Source: Clostridium facile
GTDB taxonomy: Bacteria; Bacillota; Clostridia; Oscillospirales; Ruminococcaceae
Assembly (NCBI RefSeq): GCF_014297275.1
Contig: NZ_JACOQK010000001.1
Location: 1,550,001 to 1,614,000, forward strand
Direction: 5' to 3'
DNA: 64,000 nucleotides
In this document: piece after piece, positions 9,234 through 17,311 of the stretch
Layout of the letters: each line of letters starts with the position of its first letter
Numbering within the stretch: position 1 is the stretch's first letter
Position numbers and translations under genes: made by a program
Notes under the pieces: generated by a model
Databases searched by the model: none
Told to the model about the DNA's origin: nothing
What the model saw: only the letters and a program-made list of their open reading frames with translations

Positions 9234-9467
9234 TTAGTCACTAATATAAGGTAATAAAGCCAAATGTCTAGCTCTTTTAATCGCAACTGTCAACTGACGT
9301 TGATGATGAGCACATGTTCCGGTAACACGTCTTGGAACAATTTTAGCTCTTTCACTCATGTATCTTTTCAGTTTAGCAACATCTTTGTAATCGATGTATT
9401 CTGCTTTATCAACACAGAATGCACAAACTTTTTTACGAGGTCTTCTACCGCGTACTGGTCTGTCCAT
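9234..9467 (-). CDS. rpsR: 30S ribosomal protein S18
   Basis: This 77-residue protein starts MDRPVRGRRPRKKVCAFC and contains the conserved IDYKDVAKLKRYMSERAKIVPRR core and the C-terminal ARHLALLPY. It keeps a CxxC plus a downstream cysteine and histidine (TGTCAHH), so it is a zinc-binding (C+) variant. It heterodimerises with S6 in the ribosome platform. ATG 9467 has AAGGAGGATTTGATT upstream. It is the last gene of the rpsF-ssb-rpsR operon. Confidence 0.97.
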   Translation of the reverse strand: MDRPVRGRRPRKKVCAFCVDKAEYIDYKDVAKLKRYMSERAKIVPRRVTGTCAHHQRQLTVAIKRARHLALLPYISD

Positions 9468-9488
9468 AATCAAATCCTCCTTACACAA

Positions 9489-9971
9489 TTAGAATGGCAG
9501 GTCACTGTCATCAGTACCTATTTCTTCAAATCCGTCAAAATCATCAAAATCGCCTACCGAGAAACTTTCTCCCGTTTTTGCTGGTTCCTCAAACTTTGGT
9601 GGAGCTGGATAGCTTGGCTGTTGTACCATAGGTCTTGCGCCTGTGGATTCATTTTTGCTACCACAAAAATGAGCCTGATCTACCACAACTTCAAACGCTG
9701 TACGTTTGTTTCCTTGTCTATCTTCATAGCTGCGCGTTTGGATCGATCCTTCCAAAGCAATCATCTGCCCTTTCGTAAAATAACGGCTGATAAACTCTGC
9801 GGTCTGTCTCCATGCAACAATGTTGATAAAATCAGTTTGACGTTCTGTTCCTCTTGCCGCAAAAGAGCGGTCAACAGCGATGCTGAAAGATAATACTGGA
9901 ATCCCGTTGGCTGTTTGTTTCAGCTCAGGGTCAGCGGTTAAGCGCCCCATTAAAACAACTTTGTTTAACAT
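9489..9971 (-). CDS. ssb: Single-stranded DNA-binding protein
   Basis: This 160-residue SSB has an N-terminal OB-fold (MLNKVVLMGRLTADPEL, ETQ-like FINIVAWRQTAEFISRYF, KGQMIALEGSIQTRSYEDRQGNKR). A Pro/Ser-rich linker leads to the acidic tip DDSDLPF that recruits replication and repair proteins. It coats single-stranded DNA. It lies between rpsF and rpsR in the usual Firmicutes operon, 12 bases after rpsF. Confidence 0.97.
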   Translation of the reverse strand: MLNKVVLMGRLTADPELKQTANGIPVLSFSIAVDRSFAARGTERQTDFINIVAWRQTAEFISRYFTKGQMIALEGSIQTRSYEDRQGNKRTAFEVVVDQAHFCGSKNESTGARPMVQQPSYPAPPKFEEPAKTGESFSVGDFDDFDGFEEIGTDDSDLPF

Positions 9972-9983
9972 AGAATCACCAGC

Positions 9984-10280
9984 TTAGTCTTCTTTTGCAA
10001 TGATCAGGGAACGTAAAATGCCGTCTGTGATCTTATAAATACGATCCAATTCAGCTGGGAAATCTGGTTTGCTTTCAAAGTTAAACAGAACATAGTAACC
10101 TTCTGTTTCATAGTTGATTGCATAAGCCAGTCTACGTTTGCCCCATTCATCAACAGATTCAAGAGTACCGTGTTTTGAAATCAAATTTTTGAATTTCTCA
10201 ACAAGAGCCTGGATACCATCCTCACCGATTTTTGTGCTCAGGACGATAACGGTTTCATACTTTTGTGTTAATTTTGCCAT
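9984..10280 (-). CDS. rpsF: 30S ribosomal protein S6
   Basis: This 98-residue protein has the S6 ferredoxin-like fold, with YETVIVLSTKIGEDGIQALVEKF at the N-terminus and WGKRRLAYAINYETEGYYVLFNFES in the middle. It pairs with S18. The ATG is preceded by AAAAGGAGGTGCTGAA. It is first in the operon and is driven by a near-consensus promoter with a structured leader. Confidence 0.97.
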   Translation of the reverse strand: MAKLTQKYETVIVLSTKIGEDGIQALVEKFKNLISKHGTLESVDEWGKRRLAYAINYETEGYYVLFNFESKPDFPAELDRIYKITDGILRSLIIAKED

Positions 10281-10283
10281 TTC

Positions 10284-10342
10284 AGCACCTCCTTTTGGTC
10301 TTTGGCCCTACCTCACTCGGGTAGAGCAAGGATAACTCTGAT
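10284..10342 (-). promoter_or_regulatory. Short rpsF leader, possible S6:S18 autoregulatory element
   Basis: Between the -10 and the ribosome site the transcript contains CTACC and GGTAG flanking CGAGTGA, giving a small hairpin that includes a CCG trinucleotide. S6:S18 complexes are known to bind rpsF leaders with a CCG-containing bulge and to repress translation. The match here is by eye only. Confidence 0.4.
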
Positions 10343-10371
10343 ATTATACCAAACAATAAAAAGATTGTCAA
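10343..10371 (-). promoter_or_regulatory. Consensus promoter of rpsF-ssb-rpsR
   Basis: Minus-strand TTGACA (10366-10371) and TATAAT (10343-10348) have exactly 17 bases between them, a perfect sigma-A promoter. It abuts the stop codon of galU. Confidence 0.92.
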
Positions 10372-11244
10372 CTATAATGTCTTAGAAATTTCTTTTAAAT
10401 AGGAGCGAAAACTTTCCCCAACTTCTTTGTGTTCCAGCCCAACTTCTACAATTGCTTGTAATATGCCCAGTTTATTTCCCATATCATAACGTTTGCCAAC
10501 AAAGTCAACCCCAATCATTCCTTTTACCTGCGCTAGCTTTTTCATTGCATCGGTTAACTGGATTTCTCCTCCAGTACCAGCAGGGGTTTTTTCCAAAATA
10601 TTAAAAATTTCTGGTGGTAGGACGCAGCGGCCTAAAATAGAATACAGGGACATAATTTTATCCGGTGTTGGTTTTTCAATCATGTCGCTGATTTTAAACA
10701 GATTATCCCGTACTGGCTGTACTTTCATAGAAGAATATTTTTGGATTGCTTCTTCGGATACTTCTTTAATCCCTACAACACCCAAACCAAATTCTTCATA
10801 AGCGTCACAAAGTTGGCGGCAAACTGGATAATCCGCCCGAATAACATCATCTCCGTATAGAACAGCAAAAGGTTCATCTCCAACAAAAGCCTTTGCGCAC
10901 AAAATAGCATGTCCTAACCCTTTGGTTTCTTTTTGGCGAATATAAGAGATGTTCGCTAAATTGGAAATAGAAACAATCTCATCATAAATATCCTGTTTTC
11001 CACGGGCCAATAGAGTAGCTTCCAACTCAGGAGCACGATCAAAATGGTCCTCTACTGTGGTTTTCCCTCGGCTGGTAATAATCAGGATTTCTTCAATGCC
11101 ACTTTGTACTGCTTCTTCTACGATATACTGAATTGCCGGTTTATCTACAATCGCCAACATTTCTTTTGGCATCGCTTTGGAAGCTGGCAACACACGGGTC
11201 CCCAATCCCGCTGCTGGAATAACTGCTTTTCTAATTCTTTTCAT
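10372..11244 (-). CDS. galU: UTP--glucose-1-phosphate uridylyltransferase
   Basis: This 290-residue nucleotidyltransferase makes UDP-glucose from UTP and glucose-1-phosphate for surface polysaccharides and sugar interconversion. It begins with the family signature KAVIPAAGLGTRVLPASKAMPKEML. It contains KPAIQYIVEEAVQSGIEEIL, VLYGDDVI and EKPTPDK in the expected order, and its length is normal for GalU. GGAGAGTGATTGT precedes the ATG. It sits 17 bases after the RING/zinc-ribbon gene and immediately before the rpsF promoter. Confidence 0.96.
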   Translation of the reverse strand: MKRIRKAVIPAAGLGTRVLPASKAMPKEMLAIVDKPAIQYIVEEAVQSGIEEILIITSRGKTTVEDHFDRAPELEATLLARGKQDIYDEIVSISNLANISYIRQKETKGLGHAILCAKAFVGDEPFAVLYGDDVIRADYPVCRQLCDAYEEFGLGVVGIKEVSEEAIQKYSSMKVQPVRDNLFKISDMIEKPTPDKIMSLYSILGRCVLPPEIFNILEKTPAGTGGEIQLTDAMKKLAQVKGMIGVDFVGKRYDMGNKLGILQAIVEVGLEHKEVGESFRSYLKEISKTL

Positions 11245-11261
11245 ACAATCACTCTCCTAAA

Positions 11262-12185
11262 TCAAATTGACAATACAAGGCTAAATATAATCGAAAATAA
11301 AAAGATAAAAATTAATCCTATCCCTACAAACAATGGGCTGACAGAACCTTTTTTCACCAAAAGTTCTTGGTACTTTGCCAGATCTTCCCCTGCTTTCGCT
11401 TTACACTTTTTAATGGTACGCACCGACCATTTATAGTAAATCCAGTTTGCGAACAATCCACTTAATAATCCAAAAATCGTAGAAAAAATACCAATAGCCT
11501 GCATGCCATAATATGCTATGTTTAACAATAATGAATTTTGGATTGGCACAATTGTATTTACCTGTACAATAGTGTAGCAAAAAGTAGCCAATAGATTGAT
11601 GATTAAAAACAGGATACCCAACGGAATCATCTTACGAAACAAATAATAAACGGGAGATATAATAGCAGCTGAAAAATTAAAGGACAAAAATTTCTTTTCA
11701 CTGAACCGCTTAAATTTTGGAAGATAGTAAGCTGTGTTGCTTCCAATAAAAGCAGCAAAATCTTTTACAGAAATTCCATCAATCGAATCTTCTGGATGCA
11801 ATCCTCCCAACGACATCTCCATTAGCAATTGTTGTGGAACCGTATTCTGTGGTGTTTGAACTCCATCTTTTTGTTGTAAAGGAGCCCCGCAGAAAAGACA
11901 GAACAATCCATTCGGCGGATTATTCGCCCCACATTGGCTACAAACAATATTATGTTTCTGACCAGATTGTTGGGGCTGCTCCTGTTGAGATTCTCTATTA
12001 GGTGTTACGGGTTTTGTCTCATATTCCCATTCAGTTCCATGTTTACTTTGATTAGCGCAATGTTCAATTTCTTGATAACAACTGCGGTGGTGTGGTGTTC
12101 CACATTCTGGGCAAACCACAATATCATCTTGATCCTTAAATTTCTGTTGGCATACTGGGCAGACTTGTCCAACGAATTTTCCCAT
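11262..12185 (-). CDS. RING-like and zinc-ribbon membrane protein with DUF2628-like domain
   Basis: This is a 307-residue protein of unknown role. The N-terminus has a prokaryotic RING-like motif (CPVCQQKF ... VVCPECGTPHHRSCY, residues about 9-40). A zinc ribbon (CSQCG ... CLFCG, about 85-105) follows after a Gln-rich linker. The C-terminal half has three or four membrane helices and resembles DUF2628 (YYLPKFKRFSEKKFLSFNFSAA). I chose ATG 12185, preceded by GGGGGTAGAAAAA, over the frame start at 12221. A link to envelope stress or membrane quality control would be a guess. Confidence 0.8.
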   Translation of the reverse strand: MGKFVGQVCPVCQQKFKDQDDIVVCPECGTPHHRSCYQEIEHCANQSKHGTEWEYETKPVTPNRESQQEQPQQSGQKHNIVCSQCGANNPPNGLFCLFCGAPLQQKDGVQTPQNTVPQQLLMEMSLGGLHPEDSIDGISVKDFAAFIGSNTAYYLPKFKRFSEKKFLSFNFSAAIISPVYYLFRKMIPLGILFLIINLLATFCYTIVQVNTIVPIQNSLLLNIAYYGMQAIGIFSTIFGLLSGLFANWIYYKWSVRTIKKCKAKAGEDLAKYQELLVKKGSVSPLFVGIGLIFIFLFSIIFSLVLSI

Positions 12186-12400
12186 TTTTTCTACCCCCTT
12201 ATAAATAACAAAATATTTCATTTATCATAATTTAAAGTTGATACCACTAACCTTGGTATAATAGTATAACATTTTTCCAAATGAATTACAACTTTAATTA
12301 TAAATCCGTATTTTCCTCTAATTTCCCTTTTTATAGGACGATTTTGGAAGCGATTTTTTTCTGATATAAAAAGTATGGGCCAACGGTCGTTTTAATATGC

Positions 12401-12429
12401 TTGATTTTTTCTGTTCGATTCATTATAAT
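12401..12429 (+). promoter_or_regulatory. Promoter of prfB
   Basis: TTGATT (12401-12406) and TATAAT (12424-12429) are separated by 17 bases and lie about 52 bases upstream of the prfB start. Confidence 0.75.
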
Positions 12430-12481
12430 AAGGAAGAAAACGTATTGAATGTAGTAAACTAGAACTGGGAGATTATGTGGA

Positions 12482-13600
12482 ATGAATACCGTTGCATTTG
12501 AAGAATACCGCGGGCAACTTACAGCACTAAAGCCCCAAATAGAAGAATTGAAACAAGCCTTGGATATAGAAAGCAAAAATAAAGAGATTATCGAATTGGA
12601 CCATCAAGCAGCACAACCAAATTTTTGGGATGATATTGAAAACTCCCAAAAGGTCTTAAAGCGCAGCACAAAATTAAAAAATACGGTACAGGCATTTGAG
12701 TCTTTATCTGCTATGTATGAAGACACTGCTATGATGGTAGAGTTTGCATTGGATGAACAGGATGATAGTTTTGAGGAGGATATTAAAACCAATCTTGCCA
12801 ATATGCAACGTTCCGTATCGGAACAAACTCTCTCAACTTTGTTAACAGGGGAATACGATGATAAAAACGCTATTTTAACTTTTCATGCTGGTGCTGGTGG
12901 TACAGAGGCAATGGATTGGGTAGAAATGTTATTCCGTATGTATTCCCGGTGGGCAGAACGTCATGAATTTAAAGTGAAAACCCTGGATTTTGTGGAAGGA
13001 GAAGAAGCAGGGATTAAAAGTATTTCTGTTTTAGTAGAAGGAATAAACGCTTATGGTTATTTAAAATCTGAATCCGGCGTCCATCGTCTGGTAAGGGTTT
13101 CCCCGTTTGATTCCTCCGGAAGGCGGCATACTTCTTTTGCCTCTTTGGAAGTTATCCCAGAAATTGATGATGATACCGAAGTAGAAATCCGTCCGGAAGA
13201 TATCAAAATGGATGTATACCGCGCAAGTGGTGCTGGTGGGCAGCATGTAAACAAAACATCCTCTGCTGTCCGGTTAACCCATATTCCAACTGGAATTGTA
13301 ACTGCTTGCCAGAATGAACGCAGCCAATTACAAAACCGTGCTGTGGCGTTAAAAATGTTAAAGTCTAAATTGGTGGAAATTAAAGAACGGGAACAGTTAG
13401 AACGCATCGAGGATATCAAGGGGGAACAACGGGAAATTGCCTGGGGCTCTCAAATCCGTTCTTACGTATTTATGCCTTATACTTTAGTCAAAGACCACCG
13501 GACTAATTTTGAAAGCGGAAATATTAATGCCGTTATGGATGGCGATTTAGACGATTTTATTAACGCATATCTTGTTGCAAACAGCCAGGGAAAATTATAA
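12482..13600 (+). CDS. prfB: Peptide chain release factor 2
   Basis: This 372-residue RF2 releases polypeptides at UAA and UGA. The codon-recognition SPF tripeptide (RVSPFDSSG) and the catalytic GGQ loop (SGAGGQHVNKTSSAVRLTH) are present, and the length is full. In most bacteria prfB needs a +1 shift at CUU-UGA-C near codon 25. Here the equivalent place reads GCC TTG GAT and the frame is continuous, so that autoregulation is absent. GGGAG lies about ten bases before the ATG. A strong terminator follows. Confidence 0.97.
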   Translation: MNTVAFEEYRGQLTALKPQIEELKQALDIESKNKEIIELDHQAAQPNFWDDIENSQKVLKRSTKLKNTVQAFESLSAMYEDTAMMVEFALDEQDDSFEEDIKTNLANMQRSVSEQTLSTLLTGEYDDKNAILTFHAGAGGTEAMDWVEMLFRMYSRWAERHEFKVKTLDFVEGEEAGIKSISVLVEGINAYGYLKSESGVHRLVRVSPFDSSGRRHTSFASLEVIPEIDDDTEVEIRPEDIKMDVYRASGAGGQHVNKTSSAVRLTHIPTGIVTACQNERSQLQNRAVALKMLKSKLVEIKEREQLERIEDIKGEQREIAWGSQIRSYVFMPYTLVKDHRTNFESGNINAVMDGDLDDFINAYLVANSQGKL

Positions 13601-13611
13601 CAATAAGGATA

Positions 13612-13645
13612 AAAGCTCCCTTCTTCTACAAAAGGGAGCTTTTTG
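13612..13645 (+). terminator. Terminator of prfB
   Basis: AAGCTCCCTT pairs with AAGGGAGCTT around a short loop, followed by TTTTTG, 11 bases after the stop. Confidence 0.9.
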
Positions 13646-13757
13646 TATTCTATCATAATCATTTGATATCAAAAATAATCCATATTCATCATATCTATAT
13701 TTTAATCTAGTTTTCCTGGCTTATACTTACTGAATCTATGAATAAAGGAGCTTTTTT

Positions 13758-14261
13758 ATGGAAATAAAATTAAGAAAATGGAATAACCAAGATACACAAC
13801 CATTAGCCCGCTTAGCCAATAATCCCAATATTGCAAACTATTTACGGGATGTATTCCCCTACCCATATCAAGCAAAAGATGCAGCTTTTTTCATCCAAAT
13901 GTGCCAACAAGCAGATTCCAATATTGATCTTCCTTTTGCCATTACAGTAGATGGATCTCTTGTAGGAAGCATTGGACTTACAAGACAGTTAGACGTAAAA
14001 AGAAAATCAGCAGAACTAGGATATTGGATTGGAGAAGAATATTGGAATAAAGGAATTGCAACTCAAGCAGTAAAACAAATTTGTGAAATTGGATGGAACT
14101 ATTGGGATATCAATCGAATTTATGCTGAAGTATTTTCTAATAATCTAGCATCGTGCCAAGTGTTAAAAAAATCAGGTTTTCAGCAGGAAGGGATTCTACA
14201 AAAAAGTATTTTTAAAAATGGCAATTTTTTTGATAGTATCCTATTTTCCAAAATACAATAA
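13758..14261 (+). CDS. GNAT acetyltransferase of the RimJ/RimL type
   Basis: This 167-residue single-domain N-acetyltransferase transfers acetyl from acetyl-CoA to an amine; the substrate is unknown. The fold markers are LRKWNNQDTQPLARLANN at the start, the SIGLTRQ strand, SAELGYWIGEEYWNKGIATQAVKQI (acetyl-CoA-binding region) and YAEVFSNNLASCQVLKKSGFQQEG, typical of RimJ/RimL-like enzymes. The start is supported by AAAGGAGCTTTTTT just upstream. It is monocistronic, with no informative neighbour. Confidence 0.9.
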   Translation: MEIKLRKWNNQDTQPLARLANNPNIANYLRDVFPYPYQAKDAAFFIQMCQQADSNIDLPFAITVDGSLVGSIGLTRQLDVKRKSAELGYWIGEEYWNKGIATQAVKQICEIGWNYWDINRIYAEVFSNNLASCQVLKKSGFQQEGILQKSIFKNGNFFDSILFSKIQ

Positions 14262-14543
14262 GTATAATTTATTTGAATTTAACATTTTTATTCCTTCCAA
14301 ATTTAAATACGATTATTGTTTTCCCTTCATAGAGGAATTTATTTCCAATAGCAAAATCTGATGTAATCTTATTGAGAACACAAGTTTCTATCCATTATCT
14401 GTTAGCCATTTTTCCAAAAGTAAATTTTGGACCAATTTGTAATATTAAGTACTTAATTGACTTTCTAACTGTTTTGCTGTAAACCTTAGTAGCATCTTAT
14501 ACTGTTATGTACCATTTACATATTTTTTAACATAGGTCTTTCT
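14262..14543. other. Spacer between GNAT gene and glgA terminator
   Basis: AT-rich, with no credible frame or motif seen. Confidence 0.5.
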
Positions 14544-14593
14544 AAAATAGGAAAGGAACCGGATGATAACTTTATCCGATTCCTTTCCTATTT
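14544..14593 (-). terminator. Large hairpin terminator downstream of glgA
   Basis: AAATAGGAAAGGAACCGGAT pairs with ATCCGATTCCTTTCCTATTT with one mismatch and a nine-base loop. It is symmetric enough to stop transcription from both sides (glgA on minus, GNAT on plus). Confidence 0.75.
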
Positions 14594-14644
14594 GTCTATT
14601 TTATCTATTTCTAGAAGGAATAGATACCAATCTACTCGTATTCC

Positions 14645-16063
14645 TTAAAAGCGAAGAACATCTTCATACATTTCAATATATTGGGCAGCAGAATTCTTCC
14701 AGCTTAAATCACAGCTCATACCATACTTGACTAACGATTCCCACTCATCTTTTTTATAGTAGACTTCTTTTGCACGATACAAAGCGTTTTTCATCTGTTC
14801 CCCATCATAGCCACTAAAGGTAAAACCGTTGCCAGATCCCAAAGAACAATCCTGAATACTATCTTTTAATCCACCGGTTTCACGAACAATTGGTACTGTA
14901 CCATAACGCAATGCTATCATCTGTGCTAATCCACAAGGTTCTGATTTAGATGGCATTAAAAACATATCCGCTCCTGCATAAATCTTTTTGGCCAATGCTG
15001 GAATAAACCCTAATGTAGTGGAAACCCTGTCTGGATATTTTTCTTTCATCGCCTGGAAAAAATTCTCATAACCGTAATCGCCGGATCCTAATACTACAAA
15101 TTTAAAACCATTATTCACTAAATTTTCAAAAGCATATTGTACTAAATCCAACCCTTTATGGTCTACCATGCGGGTAACAATACCAACCAACGGTTCATCA
15201 CTATAGGGTAGACCAACTTCTTCCATCAACGCTTTTTTGTTTTTGCGCTTTCCGGATAAATCTTTGACTGAAAAATGTGCCGCAATATCAGGGTCGGTTT
15301 CTGGATTATTGGTTTCGTAATCAATTCCGTTCAATATACCACGCATCTTTCCCTGATGGTGAATTAATTCGCGATCCATACCATGAGAATACCAAGGATC
15401 CAATAATTCCTGAGCATAAGTAGGGCTTACAGTAGTAACCTGGTTACTTACTTCTATTGCTGCTTTCATCATATTTAAGCAATCATCGTATTGCATCAAC
15501 GGTTTTGCGTAATCAGGCACACCTAATACTTCCTGCATCAATTCAAAGCCGTATTTACCTTGATACTGGATATTGTGGATTGTAAATACCGTTTTAATAT
15601 TGGAAAACTTATCGCAATACCGATAAAATAAATCCTGATAAACAGGAACCATCGCTGTTTGCCAATCATTACAATGGATAATATCCGGCATAAAATCGAC
15701 ATGCCATAACATTTGCAAAACAGCACGGGAGAAAAACGCAAACCGTTCCGCATCATCATAGTATCCATATAATCCAGGTCGTTTAAAATAATATTCATTA
15801 TCAATAAAATAGAAAATTACACCATTATAGTTATATTCAAATAAACCACAATACTGTTTTCTCCAAGCAACATCTACCTGAAAATTACATAAATAGGTCA
15901 TTTTAGAGCGCCATTCTTCGCTAATGTCCCCATATAAAGGCATTACGACACGGCAGGCAACCCCTTTTCCACGGATTGCTTTTGGCAAAGAGCCTGCTAC
16001 ATCAGCCAAACCACCAGAAGCAGCAAAGGGACGGGCTTCACTAGTTGCATATAAAACTTTCAT
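14645..16063 (-). CDS. glgA: Glycogen synthase (ADP-glucose)
   Basis: This 472-residue GT5 enzyme elongates alpha-1,4-glucan from ADP-glucose. It starts with MKVLYATSEARPFAASGGLADV, which includes the ADP-glucose-binding KxGGLxDV-like motif (SGGLADV here). It then has HCNDWQTAMVP, TIHNIQYQG, GILNGIDYETNNP, and the C-terminal nucleotide site PSKSEPCGLAQMIALRYGTVPIVRETGGLKD with the catalytic EPCGL. The length is normal. It is the last gene of the glg cluster. A hairpin at 16131-16170 between glgD and glgA may lower its expression relative to glgBCD. Confidence 0.97.
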   Translation of the reverse strand: MKVLYATSEARPFAASGGLADVAGSLPKAIRGKGVACRVVMPLYGDISEEWRSKMTYLCNFQVDVAWRKQYCGLFEYNYNGVIFYFIDNEYYFKRPGLYGYYDDAERFAFFSRAVLQMLWHVDFMPDIIHCNDWQTAMVPVYQDLFYRYCDKFSNIKTVFTIHNIQYQGKYGFELMQEVLGVPDYAKPLMQYDDCLNMMKAAIEVSNQVTTVSPTYAQELLDPWYSHGMDRELIHHQGKMRGILNGIDYETNNPETDPDIAAHFSVKDLSGKRKNKKALMEEVGLPYSDEPLVGIVTRMVDHKGLDLVQYAFENLVNNGFKFVVLGSGDYGYENFFQAMKEKYPDRVSTTLGFIPALAKKIYAGADMFLMPSKSEPCGLAQMIALRYGTVPIVRETGGLKDSIQDCSLGSGNGFTFSGYDGEQMKNALYRAKEVYYKKDEWESLVKYGMSCDLSWKNSAAQYIEMYEDVLRF

Positions 16064-16130
16064 TGGTTCACCTCATTCATTTTACAATTGGATGATTATT
16101 TGGTTGAAAAAATAAATTTACTATTATGAT

Positions 16131-16170
16131 AAAATCCAGAGGGAACCAACATGGATCCCCTCTGTTTTTT
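16131..16170 (-). terminator. Intercistronic hairpin between glgD and glgA
   Basis: CAGAGGG pairs with CCCTCTG; the minus-strand product ends GATTTTATC and the plus-strand product ends in six T. It may partially terminate after glgD. It could equally act as an RNA stabiliser. Confidence 0.55.
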
Positions 16171-16171
16171 A

Positions 16172-17299
16172 CTAAATCGTAGTTCCTTTTGCTATATAGG
16201 CAGGATAAGTTGATGCACTAATCATGGTACGGAAATCGGAGATCGTAACATTTTTATCTGTAATTGTATATTGCACTTCTGCTTTTTCCCCAATCACAGT
16301 TCCCTGCATTAATACACAATTTTTAACAACTGCACCTTTTTTAATTTTACATCCACGGAAAACAATACTATTTTCTACTTCTCCTTCAATAATGCATCCA
16401 TCTGCAATAAAACTATTTTTTACATGCGCCTGTAATCCATAACGCACAGGAGCTTCATCCCTGATTTTTGTATAAATCAGCCTTTCCTTGGTAAATAACT
16501 GATCTCTTACACTTTCGTTCAACAAATCAATGTTGGCTTGGTAATAAGCTTTTATTGATGCAATTTTCCGAACTAGACCATCATATCTGTATCCACAGAT
16601 TTTATAATTCTTATTCCTTTTTTGGAGAATATCACGGTCAAAGCTAAACTCCCCTTTGCTCACCGCTTCTGTCACAATATGCATTAGGAATTCCCGTTCC
16701 ATAATCATGATATTTAAAGAATAGTTAAATTCCCCAGAAATATCTGGATTACACATTGTTTCAATTAAACGTCCTGTATCATCAAAGTTTAAAATAATAG
16801 AATCTTGTGCAGCCTGGCGATCTAAATAACCAGAAGAATACATAATCGTAATATCTGCATCGCTCTCCTGGTGCTGTTCGATAAATGGAGTTAAATCAAT
16901 ATTGGAAACAATTTCACAATCGCTTAATACTACATACTTTTCATGGCTTCCAGCTAGGTAATCCAAAGCAGAACCTAATGCTTCTAATTTTCCACGGTAA
17001 ATACCATAGTTTTTGTTACCATATGGAGGTAAAATATGTAATCCGCTGGTTTTTCTACTCAAATCCCATTCACGTCCAGAACCTACATGATCCATCAACG
17101 ATTGATAATTCGCTTTTGTAATTAAACCAATATTAAAAATATTTGCATTTACCAAGTTGGATAATGGAAAATCAATTAAACGATATCTGCCTCCAAATGG
17201 TACAGATGCCATTGTTCTATTTTTTGTAATATCTGAAAGCGCAATATCATGCATATTGGCAAAGATAATCCCCATTACTTTTTGTTCTCTTGCTAACAT
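16172..17299 (-). CDS. glgD: GlgD, glucose-1-phosphate adenylyltransferase regulatory subunit
   Basis: This 375-residue paralog of GlgC in Firmicutes forms GlgC/GlgD heterotetramers that make ADP-glucose. It has the truncated N-terminal nucleotide region (MGIIFANMHD in place of the GGxGxR loop of GlgC), then ASVPFGGRYRLIDFPLSNLVNANIFNIGL, and a C-terminal left-handed beta-helix (IIEGEVENSIVFRGCKI). Loss of the glycine-rich loop supports a regulatory rather than catalytic role. ATG 17299 has TAGGAGGTGGTACTG upstream; a GTG at 17308 is too close. It is 12 bases after glgC. Confidence 0.95.
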   Translation of the reverse strand: MLAREQKVMGIIFANMHDIALSDITKNRTMASVPFGGRYRLIDFPLSNLVNANIFNIGLITKANYQSLMDHVGSGREWDLSRKTSGLHILPPYGNKNYGIYRGKLEALGSALDYLAGSHEKYVVLSDCEIVSNIDLTPFIEQHQESDADITIMYSSGYLDRQAAQDSIILNFDDTGRLIETMCNPDISGEFNYSLNIMIMEREFLMHIVTEAVSKGEFSFDRDILQKRNKNYKICGYRYDGLVRKIASIKAYYQANIDLLNESVRDQLFTKERLIYTKIRDEAPVRYGLQAHVKNSFIADGCIIEGEVENSIVFRGCKIKKGAVVKNCVLMQGTVIGEKAEVQYTITDKNVTISDFRTMISASTYPAYIAKGTTI

Positions 17300-17311
17300 C
17301 AGTACCACCTC

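Noticed and set aside
12474..12500. Eight-codon frame ending in TGA just ahead of prfB, considered as a relic of the RF2 frameshift site
   Set aside because: Entering prfB from it would need a -1 shift, there is no slippery sequence, and conservation aligns RF2 from the ATG at 12482.
12331..12576. Minus-strand frame of 81 codons before prfB
   Set aside because: It overlaps the prfB promoter and start, has no ribosome site and matches nothing.
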